A stretch of 64,000 bases of DNA, from assembly GCF_019711515.1 (NCBI RefSeq), contig NZ_JAIGNO010000010.1, positions 35,687 to 99,686 on the forward strand, read 5' to 3'. How positions within the stretch are numbered: position 1 is the stretch's first letter; each line of letters begins with the position of its first letter. The notes beneath the pieces are model-generated. The model was not told the DNA's origin. It made no database searches and saw only the letters and a list, made by a program, of their open reading frames with translations. Source of the DNA: Qipengyuania qiaonensis (lineage in GTDB: Bacteria; Pseudomonadota; Alphaproteobacteria; Sphingomonadales; Sphingomonadaceae). Made by a program: the position numbers and the translations under genes. Below are positions 9,056-16,904 of the stretch, in pieces.

Positions 9056-10135
9056 ATGGCTTTCCAAAAACGCTCGCTTGGCCTTTTCGGCGCTATGCTT
9101 TTGGCCGGCTGTTCCCAGAGCGGACAAGAGCGTGCGAGTGAAGCCATTCCCGTTGTCGCCGAAACGCTTCGATTTATTCCGGAACAGGTGGCGGTCGAAG
9201 CCATCGGATCGGCGCGGGCCATCGTTTCAGCCGAGATTTTTCCTGAAAGTGCCGGACGCGCGACCCAGGTGTTGTTCTCTGCCGGCGATTACGTACGCAG
9301 TGGACAGCCATTGGTCGAACTCGACGCCAGGCAGGAACGCCTTGCCGTCGAGGCTGCGCGAGTGCAGGTGCGCGAGGCGGAACAACTTCTTGGTCGCTAT
9401 CGTAGAATTGAAGATACCGGAGCACTGTCGGAAAGTCAGATCGAAGCTGGAGAAACAGCTCTCGCCTCGGCCCAGGTCGCCCTGCGTCAGGCTCAGGCAA
9501 ATCTCGCGGATCGCACGATACGCGCGCCATTCTCAGGTCATATCGGACTGACCGAAATCGACCCGGGCGACCGCGTCAATGACAGTACGCCGATTGCCCA
9601 GATCGATCAGCGAAGCAGGCTGTTCGTCGACTTTCCCGCGCCGGAAGAAGTTTTTGCCAGTCTCCGACCAGGCCAGGTCGTCGAAGTTTCCGCCTTTTCC
9701 GCTCCCGACACCCGTATCGATGCGGAGATCGTTACGACCGACAGCAGCATATCTCAGGAGAGCCGCAACTTCGTCGCTCGGGCAGTGATCGCCAATTCCG
9801 GCGACCGATATCGTCCAGGTATGAGCTTTCGGGTGAACTTCACCCGCACCGAGACCAACCGGGCAGCGGTGCCTGAAGAGGCGATTGTCTGGGGCAGCGA
9901 GGGATCGCATTTGTTTCTCGTACGTGACGGAAAGGCTCGCCGTATACCGGTGACCATCACGTCCAGGCGCGATGGATTGGTGCTGGTAGATGGTCAACTA
10001 GGGCGAAACGACAGGGTGATCGTGGAAGGCGTGCAGAAGGTTCGCGACGGGCAGGACATTCGGCTTGTCCGGCCAGTGGCTGCGCCGAAAGCCGACGTGG
10101 AATTGCGGTCATCGGAGAACGGGAATGGCCGATAG
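9056..10135 (+). CDS. RND efflux periplasmic adaptor (membrane fusion protein)
   Basis: Periplasmic adaptor joining an inner-membrane RND pump to an outer-membrane channel. Of 359 residues, 1-19 are a lipoprotein signal with lipobox LLAGC (Cys19). The split lipoyl domain is visible as SAGDYVRSGQPLVELDARQ and ADRTIRAPFSGHIGLTEIDPGD, flanking an alpha-hairpin coiled coil (about 85-140). Beta-barrel and membrane-proximal domains follow (PGMSFRVNFTRTETNRAAVPEEAIV). It precedes the pump gene with an 11-base overlap. The ATG has no strong Shine-Dalgarno but follows the dyad at 9027-9050. Substrate cannot be told from sequence. Confidence 0.92.
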   Translation: MAFQKRSLGLFGAMLLAGCSQSGQERASEAIPVVAETLRFIPEQVAVEAIGSARAIVSAEIFPESAGRATQVLFSAGDYVRSGQPLVELDARQERLAVEAARVQVREAEQLLGRYRRIEDTGALSESQIEAGETALASAQVALRQAQANLADRTIRAPFSGHIGLTEIDPGDRVNDSTPIAQIDQRSRLFVDFPAPEEVFASLRPGQVVEVSAFSAPDTRIDAEIVTTDSSISQESRNFVARAVIANSGDRYRPGMSFRVNFTRTETNRAAVPEEAIVWGSEGSHLFLVRDGKARRIPVTITSRRDGLVLVDGQLGRNDRVIVEGVQKVRDGQDIRLVRPVAAPKADVELRSSENGNGR

Positions 10136-13100
10136 GGCCGACCTCCCCATGCTGGCGGTCAAGCGACCGCTCCTCGTGGGCGTGCTCAACCTGCTGATCG
10201 TGATCGCGGGACTGGCGGCTTTCTCGGGCGTGGAGGTACGCGAACTGCCCAATGTCGACCGTCCGATCGTCTCGGTTTCGGCATCGCTTCCAGGCGCCGC
10301 ACCCGAGACGATGGACAGCGAAGTTACCAGCATTCTCGAGGATGCGGTGGCCCGCGTCACCGGCGTGCGTCAGATCAACTCCTCGAGCGAGGAAAACAAT
10401 TCGCGCATTCGCGCCGAGTTCAATCCCGGTGTCGATCTCGACACCGCTGCGTCCGATGTCAGAGAAGCGGTGAGCCGGGTGACGCGCGATCTTCCGGAAC
10501 GCGTCGAACAGGTCAATATCGTCAAGGCCGATGCCGACGCGCAACCGATCATGATCCTGGCTGTGTCGAGCGATCGTTACGATGAGGCGGAACTGACGCA
10601 GGTGGTTGAGAACGATGTCGTTCCCGAACTGCTAACTGCCGACGGTGTCGCAAGTATCGATCAGTTCGGCACGCGCGCCCTGCAAATGCGCGTCTCGGTC
10701 GATCCCGCACGGCTCAATCGGTTTGGCCTGACCATGAGCGATGTCGCCGCTGCTCTCGAGCGTGCACCTTACGATGTCCCGGTCGGTTCTTTCCGTTCCA
10801 ATGCGCAGGAACTGGTGGTGCGGGCCGACGCCAGCGCCACCGATCCCGCCTTGGTGCGCGATGTCATCGTATCGGGCACGGTTCGTATCGGCGATATCGC
10901 GGAAGTTTCTCTCGCACCCGCCGATGCGACCAATTTCGTCCGGCTGGATGGGCGGCCGATCGTCGGTCTCGGTGTGGTGCGGCAGGCTAGCTCGAACACC
11001 ATTGAAATATCCGAGGCGATCCGGGCCGCGGTAGAACGCGTCAATGCACGGTACGATGGCGTCGCGATTGCCGTCGTGTCCGACGATGCCGACTTCATCT
11101 CGATTTCGGTGCGCGAGGTGCTGATAACGCTGGGCTTCACCATTCTCGTAGTGGTCGGAACTATGCTGCTGTTCTTCCAGGCATGGCGGCCCACGGTGAT
11201 TCCGAGCGCCACGATTCCGGTGGCGCTGATCGGCGTGCTTGCTGGTATCTGGCTCATGGGATTCTCGATTAACCTGTTGACGTTGCTGGCTTTGGTTCTC
11301 GCCACGGGTTTGATCGTCGATGACGCGATCGTGGTTCTCGAAAACACCCAGCGATTGCAGAACAAGGGGTTGGGGCGGCGGGCAGCGGCTGTGGTCGGCA
11401 CGCGCCAGGTCTTTTTCGCCGTCGTGGCGACAACGGCAGTACTGGTGTCGGTTTTTGTCCCGATCAGCTTTCTGCCTTCGGAAGCCGGGCGACTGTTCCG
11501 GGAATTCGGTTTCGTCCTGTCCGTCGCGGTGATCATATCGTCCTTCGTGGCGCTATCGCTCGTACCGGCGCTGGCTGCAAAGTTCGATTTGACGACGGGT
11601 GGGCAGGGTTCGGATCGATTGTCCGAATGGGGCGGCCGGGTCCGGAAGCGCTATTCGACCGCGCTGAACTGGTGTCTCGATCGTGGCCGTTTGGTGATCT
11701 GCAGCGCCGTGCTGGTCGCGGCGCTTACGGGCCTGCTTTATACGCAGCTCAACAACGAGCTTGTTCCCGACGAGGACCGCGGAGTCATCGAGGTGGATGC
11801 CACCGGCCCCGATGGCGTCGGGCTCGATTTCATGGACCGCGAACTGGACGAGGTAGAGACGGTGTTGCGGCCTTATCTCGACAGCGGTGAGATCAGGAGT
11901 ACGTTCTCCATCGTCGGTCGATACGATCCCAATCGCGTGCGCGTGACGGCTCAGCTCGCGGACTGGGGCGAGCGTGACCGTAGTCAGACCGAAATCGTCG
12001 AAGAACTGAACCGGCCCCTTCAGGAAATTCCCGGGTCGCGCACAAATGCACGGGGCCGCGGAACGCTGAGCTTCGGCGGTGGGGGCGGGGGCGGCATCGA
12101 AGTGGCTCTGACGGGCGGCGAGTACGAGAATATCTACGCTTCTGCGCTCGCCCTGGGCGAAGCGATCGACACCCGGTCCGATATCCTTTCCAATCCGGAC
12201 ATATCGTACCAACCCACCCAACCGCAGCTCTCGATCAGGATCGACCGCCAGCGCGTGTCGGATCTGGGCGTCGATCTCGACGATGTGGCGCAGACCTTGC
12301 GGGCGATGGTCGGCGGAGAAGACCTGGTCGATCTCAATGTCGGCGATCAGGCCGTGCCGATATTCCTGACTTCCGAAGCGCTGGCAGTCACCAATCCATC
12401 CGATCTGCGAAACCTCTATGTCCGCAGCGAAAGCGGCGGACTTGTTCCCATGTCGAGTATCACGGAGGTCGTCGAGCAGGGAGTTGCGGCGGAACTTGAT
12501 CGCACCGAGCAGCGTCGGGCAATCGAGCTCGAAGCCAACATCGAATCCGGCGTGCCGCTGCAGGATGCCGTGGACGAAATCGAACGCCTGGCCGCCGAAG
12601 TGGTTGCCGAGGATATCGATGTGTTGCTTCAGGGTGAGGCCGAAAGTCTCGCCGAAACCTCTAATGACGTGTTGCTTACCTACATGTTCGCCTTGGTGAT
12701 CGTGTTTCTCGTCCTTGTTGCGCAGTTCGAAAGCGTAACCAGCGCGTTGGTTGTCTTGCTGACCGTGCCGTTCGCTCTGGCAGCCGCAATACTGGCAATG
12801 GTTCTGTCGGGCGTATCGCTCAACATCTATTCGCAGATAGGCCTCGTGATGTTGATCGGCCTCATGGCGAAGAACGGAATACTCATCGTCGAGTTTGCCG
12901 ACCAGCTGCGTCATCAGGGGCGCGATATCAGGCACGCGATAGAGGAGGCTGCCGCGATCCGCCTGCGTCCGATTGCTATGACGCTGATTTCGACGGTGAT
13001 CGGGGCGGTGCCGCTGATCCTTGCCAGCGGCGCGGGCGCAGAGGCTCGCCAGTCGATTGGTTGGGTGATTTTTGGCGGCCTGGGAATCGCAGGTGTCTTC

Positions 13101-13229
13101 ACCCTTTTCCTGACCCCCGTGATATATCTCGGCCTGGCGCGCTTCGGCCGTCCTCGCAGCGTCGATCTAGCCAAGCTGCAGGAAGAAATTGCAGAGGTCG
13201 ACGAAGACATGGCGATGGCGCCCGCATGA
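10125..13229 (+). CDS. RND multidrug efflux pump, HAE1 (AcrB/MexB) type
   Basis: Proton-driven inner-membrane exporter of the hydrophobe/amphiphile RND family. The product is 1034 residues. Transmembrane helix 1 starts at KRPLLVGVLNLLIVIAGLAAF, two large periplasmic loops follow, and the second half repeats the topology. Proton-relay residues are intact: D399-D400 in LIVDDAIVV (TM4) and K916 in LMAKNGILIVEF (TM10). A run of seven glycines (FGGGGGGG) sits in the second periplasmic loop. The ATG at 10125 lies inside the adaptor gene, and the stop overlaps the outer-membrane gene, so the three proteins are probably translated together. Substrates unknown. Confidence 0.95.
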   Translation: MADRADLPMLAVKRPLLVGVLNLLIVIAGLAAFSGVEVRELPNVDRPIVSVSASLPGAAPETMDSEVTSILEDAVARVTGVRQINSSSEENNSRIRAEFNPGVDLDTAASDVREAVSRVTRDLPERVEQVNIVKADADAQPIMILAVSSDRYDEAELTQVVENDVVPELLTADGVASIDQFGTRALQMRVSVDPARLNRFGLTMSDVAAALERAPYDVPVGSFRSNAQELVVRADASATDPALVRDVIVSGTVRIGDIAEVSLAPADATNFVRLDGRPIVGLGVVRQASSNTIEISEAIRAAVERVNARYDGVAIAVVSDDADFISISVREVLITLGFTILVVVGTMLLFFQAWRPTVIPSATIPVALIGVLAGIWLMGFSINLLTLLALVLATGLIVDDAIVVLENTQRLQNKGLGRRAAAVVGTRQVFFAVVATTAVLVSVFVPISFLPSEAGRLFREFGFVLSVAVIISSFVALSLVPALAAKFDLTTGGQGSDRLSEWGGRVRKRYSTALNWCLDRGRLVICSAVLVAALTGLLYTQLNNELVPDEDRGVIEVDATGPDGVGLDFMDRELDEVETVLRPYLDSGEIRSTFSIVGRYDPNRVRVTAQLADWGERDRSQTEIVEELNRPLQEIPGSRTNARGRGTLSFGGGGGGGIEVALTGGEYENIYASALALGEAIDTRSDILSNPDISYQPTQPQLSIRIDRQRVSDLGVDLDDVAQTLRAMVGGEDLVDLNVGDQAVPIFLTSEALAVTNPSDLRNLYVRSESGGLVPMSSITEVVEQGVAAELDRTEQRRAIELEANIESGVPLQDAVDEIERLAAEVVAEDIDVLLQGEAESLAETSNDVLLTYMFALVIVFLVLVAQFESVTSALVVLLTVPFALAAAILAMVLSGVSLNIYSQIGLVMLIGLMAKNGILIVEFADQLRHQGRDIRHAIEEAAAIRLRPIAMTLISTVIGAVPLILASGAGAEARQSIGWVIFGGLGIAGVFTLFLTPVIYLGLARFGRPRSVDLAKLQEEIAEVDEDMAMAPA

Positions 13230-14614
13230 TCCGGTTTGCCTTCGCAGTTCTCTTCGCGAGTTCGGTTCTGGGGGGATGCGCCATCAGTTCTGCCGACGTG
13301 CCTGAGTCCGGCTTCGATGCGCCCGAACAATATGCGGCCGAACTCCCGCCTGCCGGTCTCGACGATCCCTGGTGGAAAGCGTTTTCCGATCCGGTTCTCG
13401 ATGATCTGATCGAGCGGGGGCTGGCTGCAAATCTCGATATAGCGGCGGCGACCGAACGCTTGAACGCAGCGGAGGCGCTGCTGCGGGCGGAACGTGCCGA
13501 TCGCCTGCCACGCGTCGATGCAAGTATCGAGGGCGGGGTCGAAGCGGACGACAATGGCGCTTCGACTACGGCCATCGGCGGTCTATTCGGATCATTCGAC
13601 CCCGATATTTCCGGGCGGCTGGGCGCCGAAGTTCGCGCCGCCGCTGCGCAATACGCCGAAGCAGATTACTTGCGCGCAGACCAGCGTAGACTGGTGGCGG
13701 CTGCCATTGCCGCGCAATATGTCGAATATCGCCGCACCGGAGCGCAACTCGAATTGCTGGCCCAGTCGACCGATCTCCAGCAACAGACTCTGCGCATCGT
13801 CACTCTGCGCTTTGAAGCGGGGCTCGCGGCCAATCTGGATGTGAGGCGCGCGGCAGCGGATCTCGCGCAAACCCAAGCCGGGCTGGGGCTTATAGAAATT
13901 GCCCGGGCCGAGGCCGAACATGCCCTGGCGGTCCTGATGGGTGCCGCGCCGGGTAGACTGTCCATCGCCCCGCCCGTGGGTGCTGCGACAATCCCGCAAT
14001 ATGGTCTCGGTCCGCCAATCGGTACGCCCGCAAATCTGCTTCGCCGACGCGCAGATGTGTTGGCAGCCGAGGCACGGTTGACGCAAGCGGCCGCGCAAGT
14101 CGGGATCGAGAAGGCGGATCTGCGTCCGTCACTGGTCATTCCCGGGTCGATTCTTTTGGGCGACGGCTCGGTCGACGGCCTGTTTTCGACCTTCCTTGCT
14201 ACGCTGGGCGCGGCGCTCGACCTTCCGCTGTTCGATGGTGGTCGTCGACGCGCCGAGGTGGCCGCTGCCGAGGCGGAATTGGACGCCAGTCTGGCCGAGT
14301 ATCGCCAGACCTTTCTCGTTGCACTGGCCGTGGCGGAGAATGCGCTGGTCGGTATCCGGGCCTATCGGGAACGTGGAGAGTCCTTGGCCGAAGCTATCGA
14401 GCAGAGCGAAGCCGCGCTGGGCCAGTCCAACGCACTTTACCGCGAAGGTCTCGCCTCGCTGTTCGACGTACTGGATGCACAGCGGCAGCTTATCTCGAGC
14501 CGCCAGTCGCAGCTCGACAGCAGGGCCGATCTCGCCAATGCCTTTATCGGCCTGCACTCGGCTGCGGCCAGTTCGGATGGTAGCGATCAGGATTTGAGTC
14601 TGCTTGAATCCTGA
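13226..14614 (+). CDS. RND outer-membrane factor, NodT family lipoprotein
   Basis: TolC-like outer-membrane channel completing the tripartite pump. The product is 462 residues; its lipoprotein signal ends at Cys18 (SSVLGGC), characteristic of NodT-type factors. DDPWWKAFSDPVLDDLIERGLAANLDIAAA opens the first outer-membrane efflux repeat. The second half repeats the pattern (PANLLRRRADVLAAEARLTQAAAQVG ... LPLFDGGRRRAEVAAAEAEL), giving the expected internal duplication of long amphipathic helices. The ATG at 13226 forms an ATGA overlap with the pump stop; open sequence upstream in this frame lies within the pump gene and is ignored. Last gene of the efflux operon. Confidence 0.92.
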   Translation: MIRFAFAVLFASSVLGGCAISSADVPESGFDAPEQYAAELPPAGLDDPWWKAFSDPVLDDLIERGLAANLDIAAATERLNAAEALLRAERADRLPRVDASIEGGVEADDNGASTTAIGGLFGSFDPDISGRLGAEVRAAAAQYAEADYLRADQRRLVAAAIAAQYVEYRRTGAQLELLAQSTDLQQQTLRIVTLRFEAGLAANLDVRRAAADLAQTQAGLGLIEIARAEAEHALAVLMGAAPGRLSIAPPVGAATIPQYGLGPPIGTPANLLRRRADVLAAEARLTQAAAQVGIEKADLRPSLVIPGSILLGDGSVDGLFSTFLATLGAALDLPLFDGGRRRAEVAAAEAELDASLAEYRQTFLVALAVAENALVGIRAYRERGESLAEAIEQSEAALGQSNALYREGLASLFDVLDAQRQLISSRQSQLDSRADLANAFIGLHSAAASSDGSDQDLSLLES

Positions 14615-14772
14615 CAGATTCGGCAACGGGACTTCGGTGACCGTAGGGGTCCGAGTCAGCTTGTTTTGTCACGTAGAGATGTTGTCGTCCGTAGAGTTCG
14701 AACAGCGATTTATCATGTGCGACGGCAGAGGTTGACGAACTGCCCTTTACACCCTGTTTTGCTCCCCGGCGG

Positions 14773-15177
14773 CTATTCCGCTGCCATCCTCAGCAACTCG
14801 ACCTCGCGTTTCAGCCTAGCGATTTCCAGCTCGTAGAGCCGGGAGCAATCGATCCGTGTGGGCTTCGCGCCGAGCGGAATCGTCACCCTGAGATAAACCA
14901 GCGCTTCGCGGTCGCGGTCCTGTTGGTAGAAGAGCAAATTCCCCCCAATCTCGTTGCGCGGCAATGGACTAGCCGCTTGGCCGGTTGCGCCCATATCGAG
15001 ATACGGCCCGTTCGAGTTTATGGACTGGCGACACCGCGTGCCATCGGCCGTCTCGATCGAGTCCTCTCCGCCCGGACCTTGCGGCGCGGGCGGCAGGTAG
15101 ACCCCGTCGCCGGCATGAGCCGCCGTACTAGCGAGCGCTAATGCGGCGAGCGCTAAGTTTCGAACAAACGCGCGCAT
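14773..15177 (-). CDS. Secreted hypothetical protein with helical C-terminus
   Basis: I do not recognise a named family. The 134-residue product has a clear signal peptide (LALAALALASTAAHA, cleavage about residue 22). A mature N-terminal part has GTRCRQSINSN and MGATGQA, then a beta-rich stretch (LVYLRVTIPLG), and finally a charged amphipathic helix (YELEIARLKREVELLRMAAE) that could form a coiled coil. It is the third gene of the minus-strand pilin/chaperone cassette and overlaps the chaperone gene by 50 bases, suggesting a role in assembly or anchoring of the same secreted structure. That role is inferred from position only. Confidence 0.7.
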   Translation of the reverse strand: MRAFVRNLALAALALASTAAHAGDGVYLPPAPQGPGGEDSIETADGTRCRQSINSNGPYLDMGATGQAASPLPRNEIGGNLLFYQQDRDREALVYLRVTIPLGAKPTRIDCSRLYELEIARLKREVELLRMAAE

Positions 15178-15520
15178 GAATCATCCCCTCTTCGCGATCC
15201 TTTTCGGCGCAGACGCGAAAAGTTCGCGTTTCGCCCGGATCGAGACCTTCGACCACAACCAGCACTCGGCGTTGTCGTCCTGCAGCCAACACAAAGCGCG
15301 CCGGGCGGATCGTTACCCCATACGGTTCCGCTTCGCCCCCGATTACGGCGGGGAAGGTGCGGAATGTCTCAGCCTTTCCATACGGGTTCAGAACGGTCAG
15401 GTAGAACCCCTTGGCCGGGCCGTCTGTGATCCCGCTTTTTTCCAGTGGCCCCATGCCGACGGCGAGGGCGGGGACGGCAACGGCTCCCAATACCGCCGCC
15501 CAGATCCAGCGACAGGTCAC
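15128..15520 (-). CDS. Short PapD-like (single Ig domain) periplasmic chaperone-like protein
   Basis: A 130-residue exported protein: signal peptide WAAVLGAVAVPALAVG, then one immunoglobulin-like domain with the pattern of the pilus-chaperone N-domain (FYLTVLNPYGKAETF, VTIRPARFVLAAGRQRRVLVVVEGL, ETRTFRVCAE). Full chaperones of chaperone-usher systems are about 220-250 residues with two domains, so the second is missing here. The GTG start at 15520 overlaps the upstream pilin-like stop (GTGA); the frame is open further upstream, but that part is antisense-like filler inside the pilin gene. Probably chaperones the pilin-like product. Assignment to the PapD superfamily is by eye. Confidence 0.65.
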   Translation of the reverse strand: MTCRWIWAAVLGAVAVPALAVGMGPLEKSGITDGPAKGFYLTVLNPYGKAETFRTFPAVIGGEAEPYGVTIRPARFVLAAGRQRRVLVVVEGLDPGETRTFRVCAEKDREEGMIHARVCSKLSARRISAR

Positions 15521-15969
15521 GATTGACCACAGGTGACGATCGTCGTCACCGCATAGCTGCCCGAAGGAAAGCCCGTCGCGCTCTGCACCTGCGCATGGAT
15601 CGTGAAAACGTCGACCAGCGATGCGGACGCCGTCGACCCGCCCGATGTGTAGGTCTGGTTCGCGCCTGCTCCGGAATATCGGATGCGCGTTGTCGCGCCC
15701 GATACCGGGCCAGTCAGCGTCGGCGCCGAGAATGTCAGCGTCGGTGCGGAACCTGTGGCGATTACCGCCAGCGATGCCGGCAGGGCGCCTACTCCGCTTT
15801 CGGTCGTCATCGTCGTTCCGGCACTGTCGACGACCATGCTCCCGCCGGTTGGCGTCAGCGTGCACAGGTTCACGATTGTTCCGCCGATCGTAACGGTTGC
15901 CGCGTTCGCCGGCGCTCCGGCCAGAGCCAGAATGCCAAGTCCGAATCCGGCCTTCACTGCATGTCGCAT
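15517..15969 (-). CDS. Secreted pilin/spore-coat-U-like subunit
   Basis: A 150-residue exported protein with signal peptide LGILALAGAPANA and a mature part starting ATVTIGGTIVNLCTLTPTGGS. The pattern fits chaperone-usher/SCPU subunits: an early hydrophobic strand, a Cys shortly after it, Ser/Thr/Gly-rich beta strands and a second Cys close to the C-terminus (VTTIVTCGQS), probably forming a disulfide. The ATG at 15969 is chosen because it starts just before the signal helix; the frame is open to 15984. First gene of a three-gene minus-strand cassette, with an A/T-rich 280-base upstream region. No usher gene lies beside it. Confidence 0.65.
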   Translation of the reverse strand: MRHAVKAGFGLGILALAGAPANAATVTIGGTIVNLCTLTPTGGSMVVDSAGTTMTTESGVGALPASLAVIATGSAPTLTFSAPTLTGPVSGATTRIRYSGAGANQTYTSGGSTASASLVDVFTIHAQVQSATGFPSGSYAVTTIVTCGQS

Positions 15970-15984
15970 CTCAAGATTCCCCAA

Positions 15985-16263
15985 GAAATCATTGTCGAAA
16001 CGCGGATGTAGTGGAGAGAGCGTAAAATTCGGCTGGACGGCCTACCCGAGAAACATACCTATGTTGTCGATCAAATATGAAAATAAAACACCAGTTTTAC
16101 ATACACTTAAGGGCATATAAGGTCACAGGTCCTGTCGCTCAATTCAGGTGAAATTTTTTAGTGTGCTGAAATTCACCAATGATTTTGAAGCGAACGGCTG
16201 TCATGTCGCACATGCGTTATTAAAAAATCGTTCTATTCGAGAGGCGCGATTGGTTGTTCTGCG
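15985..16263. other. A/T-rich intergenic region upstream of the pilin-like cassette
   Basis: No gene seen. Visibly lower in G+C than its flanks, with several A/T runs. It contains an imperfect inverted repeat, GGTGAA (16147-16152) with TTCACC (16172-16177), extended inward by AAT-rich pairing. It probably holds the promoter of the minus-strand cassette; the region between 16140 and 16263 lies behind the zincin stop. Confidence 0.5.
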
Positions 16264-16659
16264 CTAGTCGGCCTGATCTTCAAGCCAATGCATGTCGTCA
16301 TCGCTGAAGCCGAAGTGATGACCGGCCTCGTGCACGACCACATGCCGTACCAGATCTTCCATCCCCACACCGGTCTCCCGCCATTCGGCAATAAGCGGCT
16401 CGCGAAATAGCCAGATGCGCGGGGGCAGGCGGCCGCTTTGCCAGATGGACTGGTCGGGCAAGGGTTCGCCTTCGTATAGGCCGGACAATTGCCAGCGGTC
16501 GTCCATATTGACCGAGGCGAGCTGCTCTGGCGTGGCGAAATCTTCTACCTGCAAGACCACGTCCCCCATCCTTTCGCGGAACTGGTCCGGGAGCGCCGCG
16601 AACGCCGCTTCCGCCATCATCTGCATCTGTGCTTTCGTCGGGGTCGGTGGAGCGTGCAT
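16264..16659 (-). CDS. Small zincin-type metallopeptidase family protein
   Basis: Member of the short (about 130-residue) 'possible zinc metallopeptidase' family related to minimal gluzincins. The product is 131 residues from ATG 16659 (MHAPPTPTK). The zinc-binding motif is at the C-terminal end, VVVHEAGHHFGFSDDDMHWLE, giving HExxH with a downstream Asp/Glu as third-ligand candidate. PPRIWLFREPLIAEWRE is also typical. The open frame extends to 16764 but the extra residues look non-coding. Lacks a signal peptide, so probably cytoplasmic; substrate unknown. It is divergent from the broken hemerythrin gene. Confidence 0.82.
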   Translation of the reverse strand: MHAPPTPTKAQMQMMAEAAFAALPDQFRERMGDVVLQVEDFATPEQLASVNMDDRWQLSGLYEGEPLPDQSIWQSGRLPPRIWLFREPLIAEWRETGVGMEDLVRHVVVHEAGHHFGFSDDDMHWLEDQAD

Positions 16660-16750
16660 GGTAGTTTCGATATGGCGCAGGTTGTGGCGCGCACAAGGCC
16701 GGAACCCTGCTGCTCGTGGCCTGTTCAATTGGCGAAGGAGACAGATTTCC

Positions 16751-16887
16751 ATGCCCGACACCACCGAGATTTTCGGACGACTGAAGCAGGATCACGACAA
16801 ATGGACAGTGTACTCAAATTCCTTAGAAAAAGGCAAAAGGCCGGAGCCGAGGTGACGCCGGCAAAGAAGGAAGAGGCCAAGGAATAG
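16751..16887 (+). pseudogene. Remnant of a hemerythrin (HHE) domain gene
   Basis: An ATG at 16751 behind GAAGGAG encodes MPDTTEIFGRLKQDHDK, which matches the start of HHE-domain hemerythrin-like proteins, where the first iron-ligand His follows shortly. Reading then leaves the family. In another frame, 16801-16887 encodes RKRQKAGAEVTPAKKEEAKE, the kind of Lys/Glu/Ala-rich tail these proteins end with. The whole four-helix bundle (about 110-130 residues) between these parts is missing and the two ends are out of frame, so I read this as an internal deletion. The first frame as it stands would give a 34-residue peptide. The assignment rests on two short matches. Confidence 0.55.
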
Positions 16888-16904
16888 AGCGCGCCGGGAG
16901 GGCC

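Noticed and set aside
12074..12096. G-rich run in the RND pump as a possible slippage or quadruplex site
   Set aside because: It encodes a glycine run within an intact reading frame in a periplasmic loop; no evidence of frameshifting.
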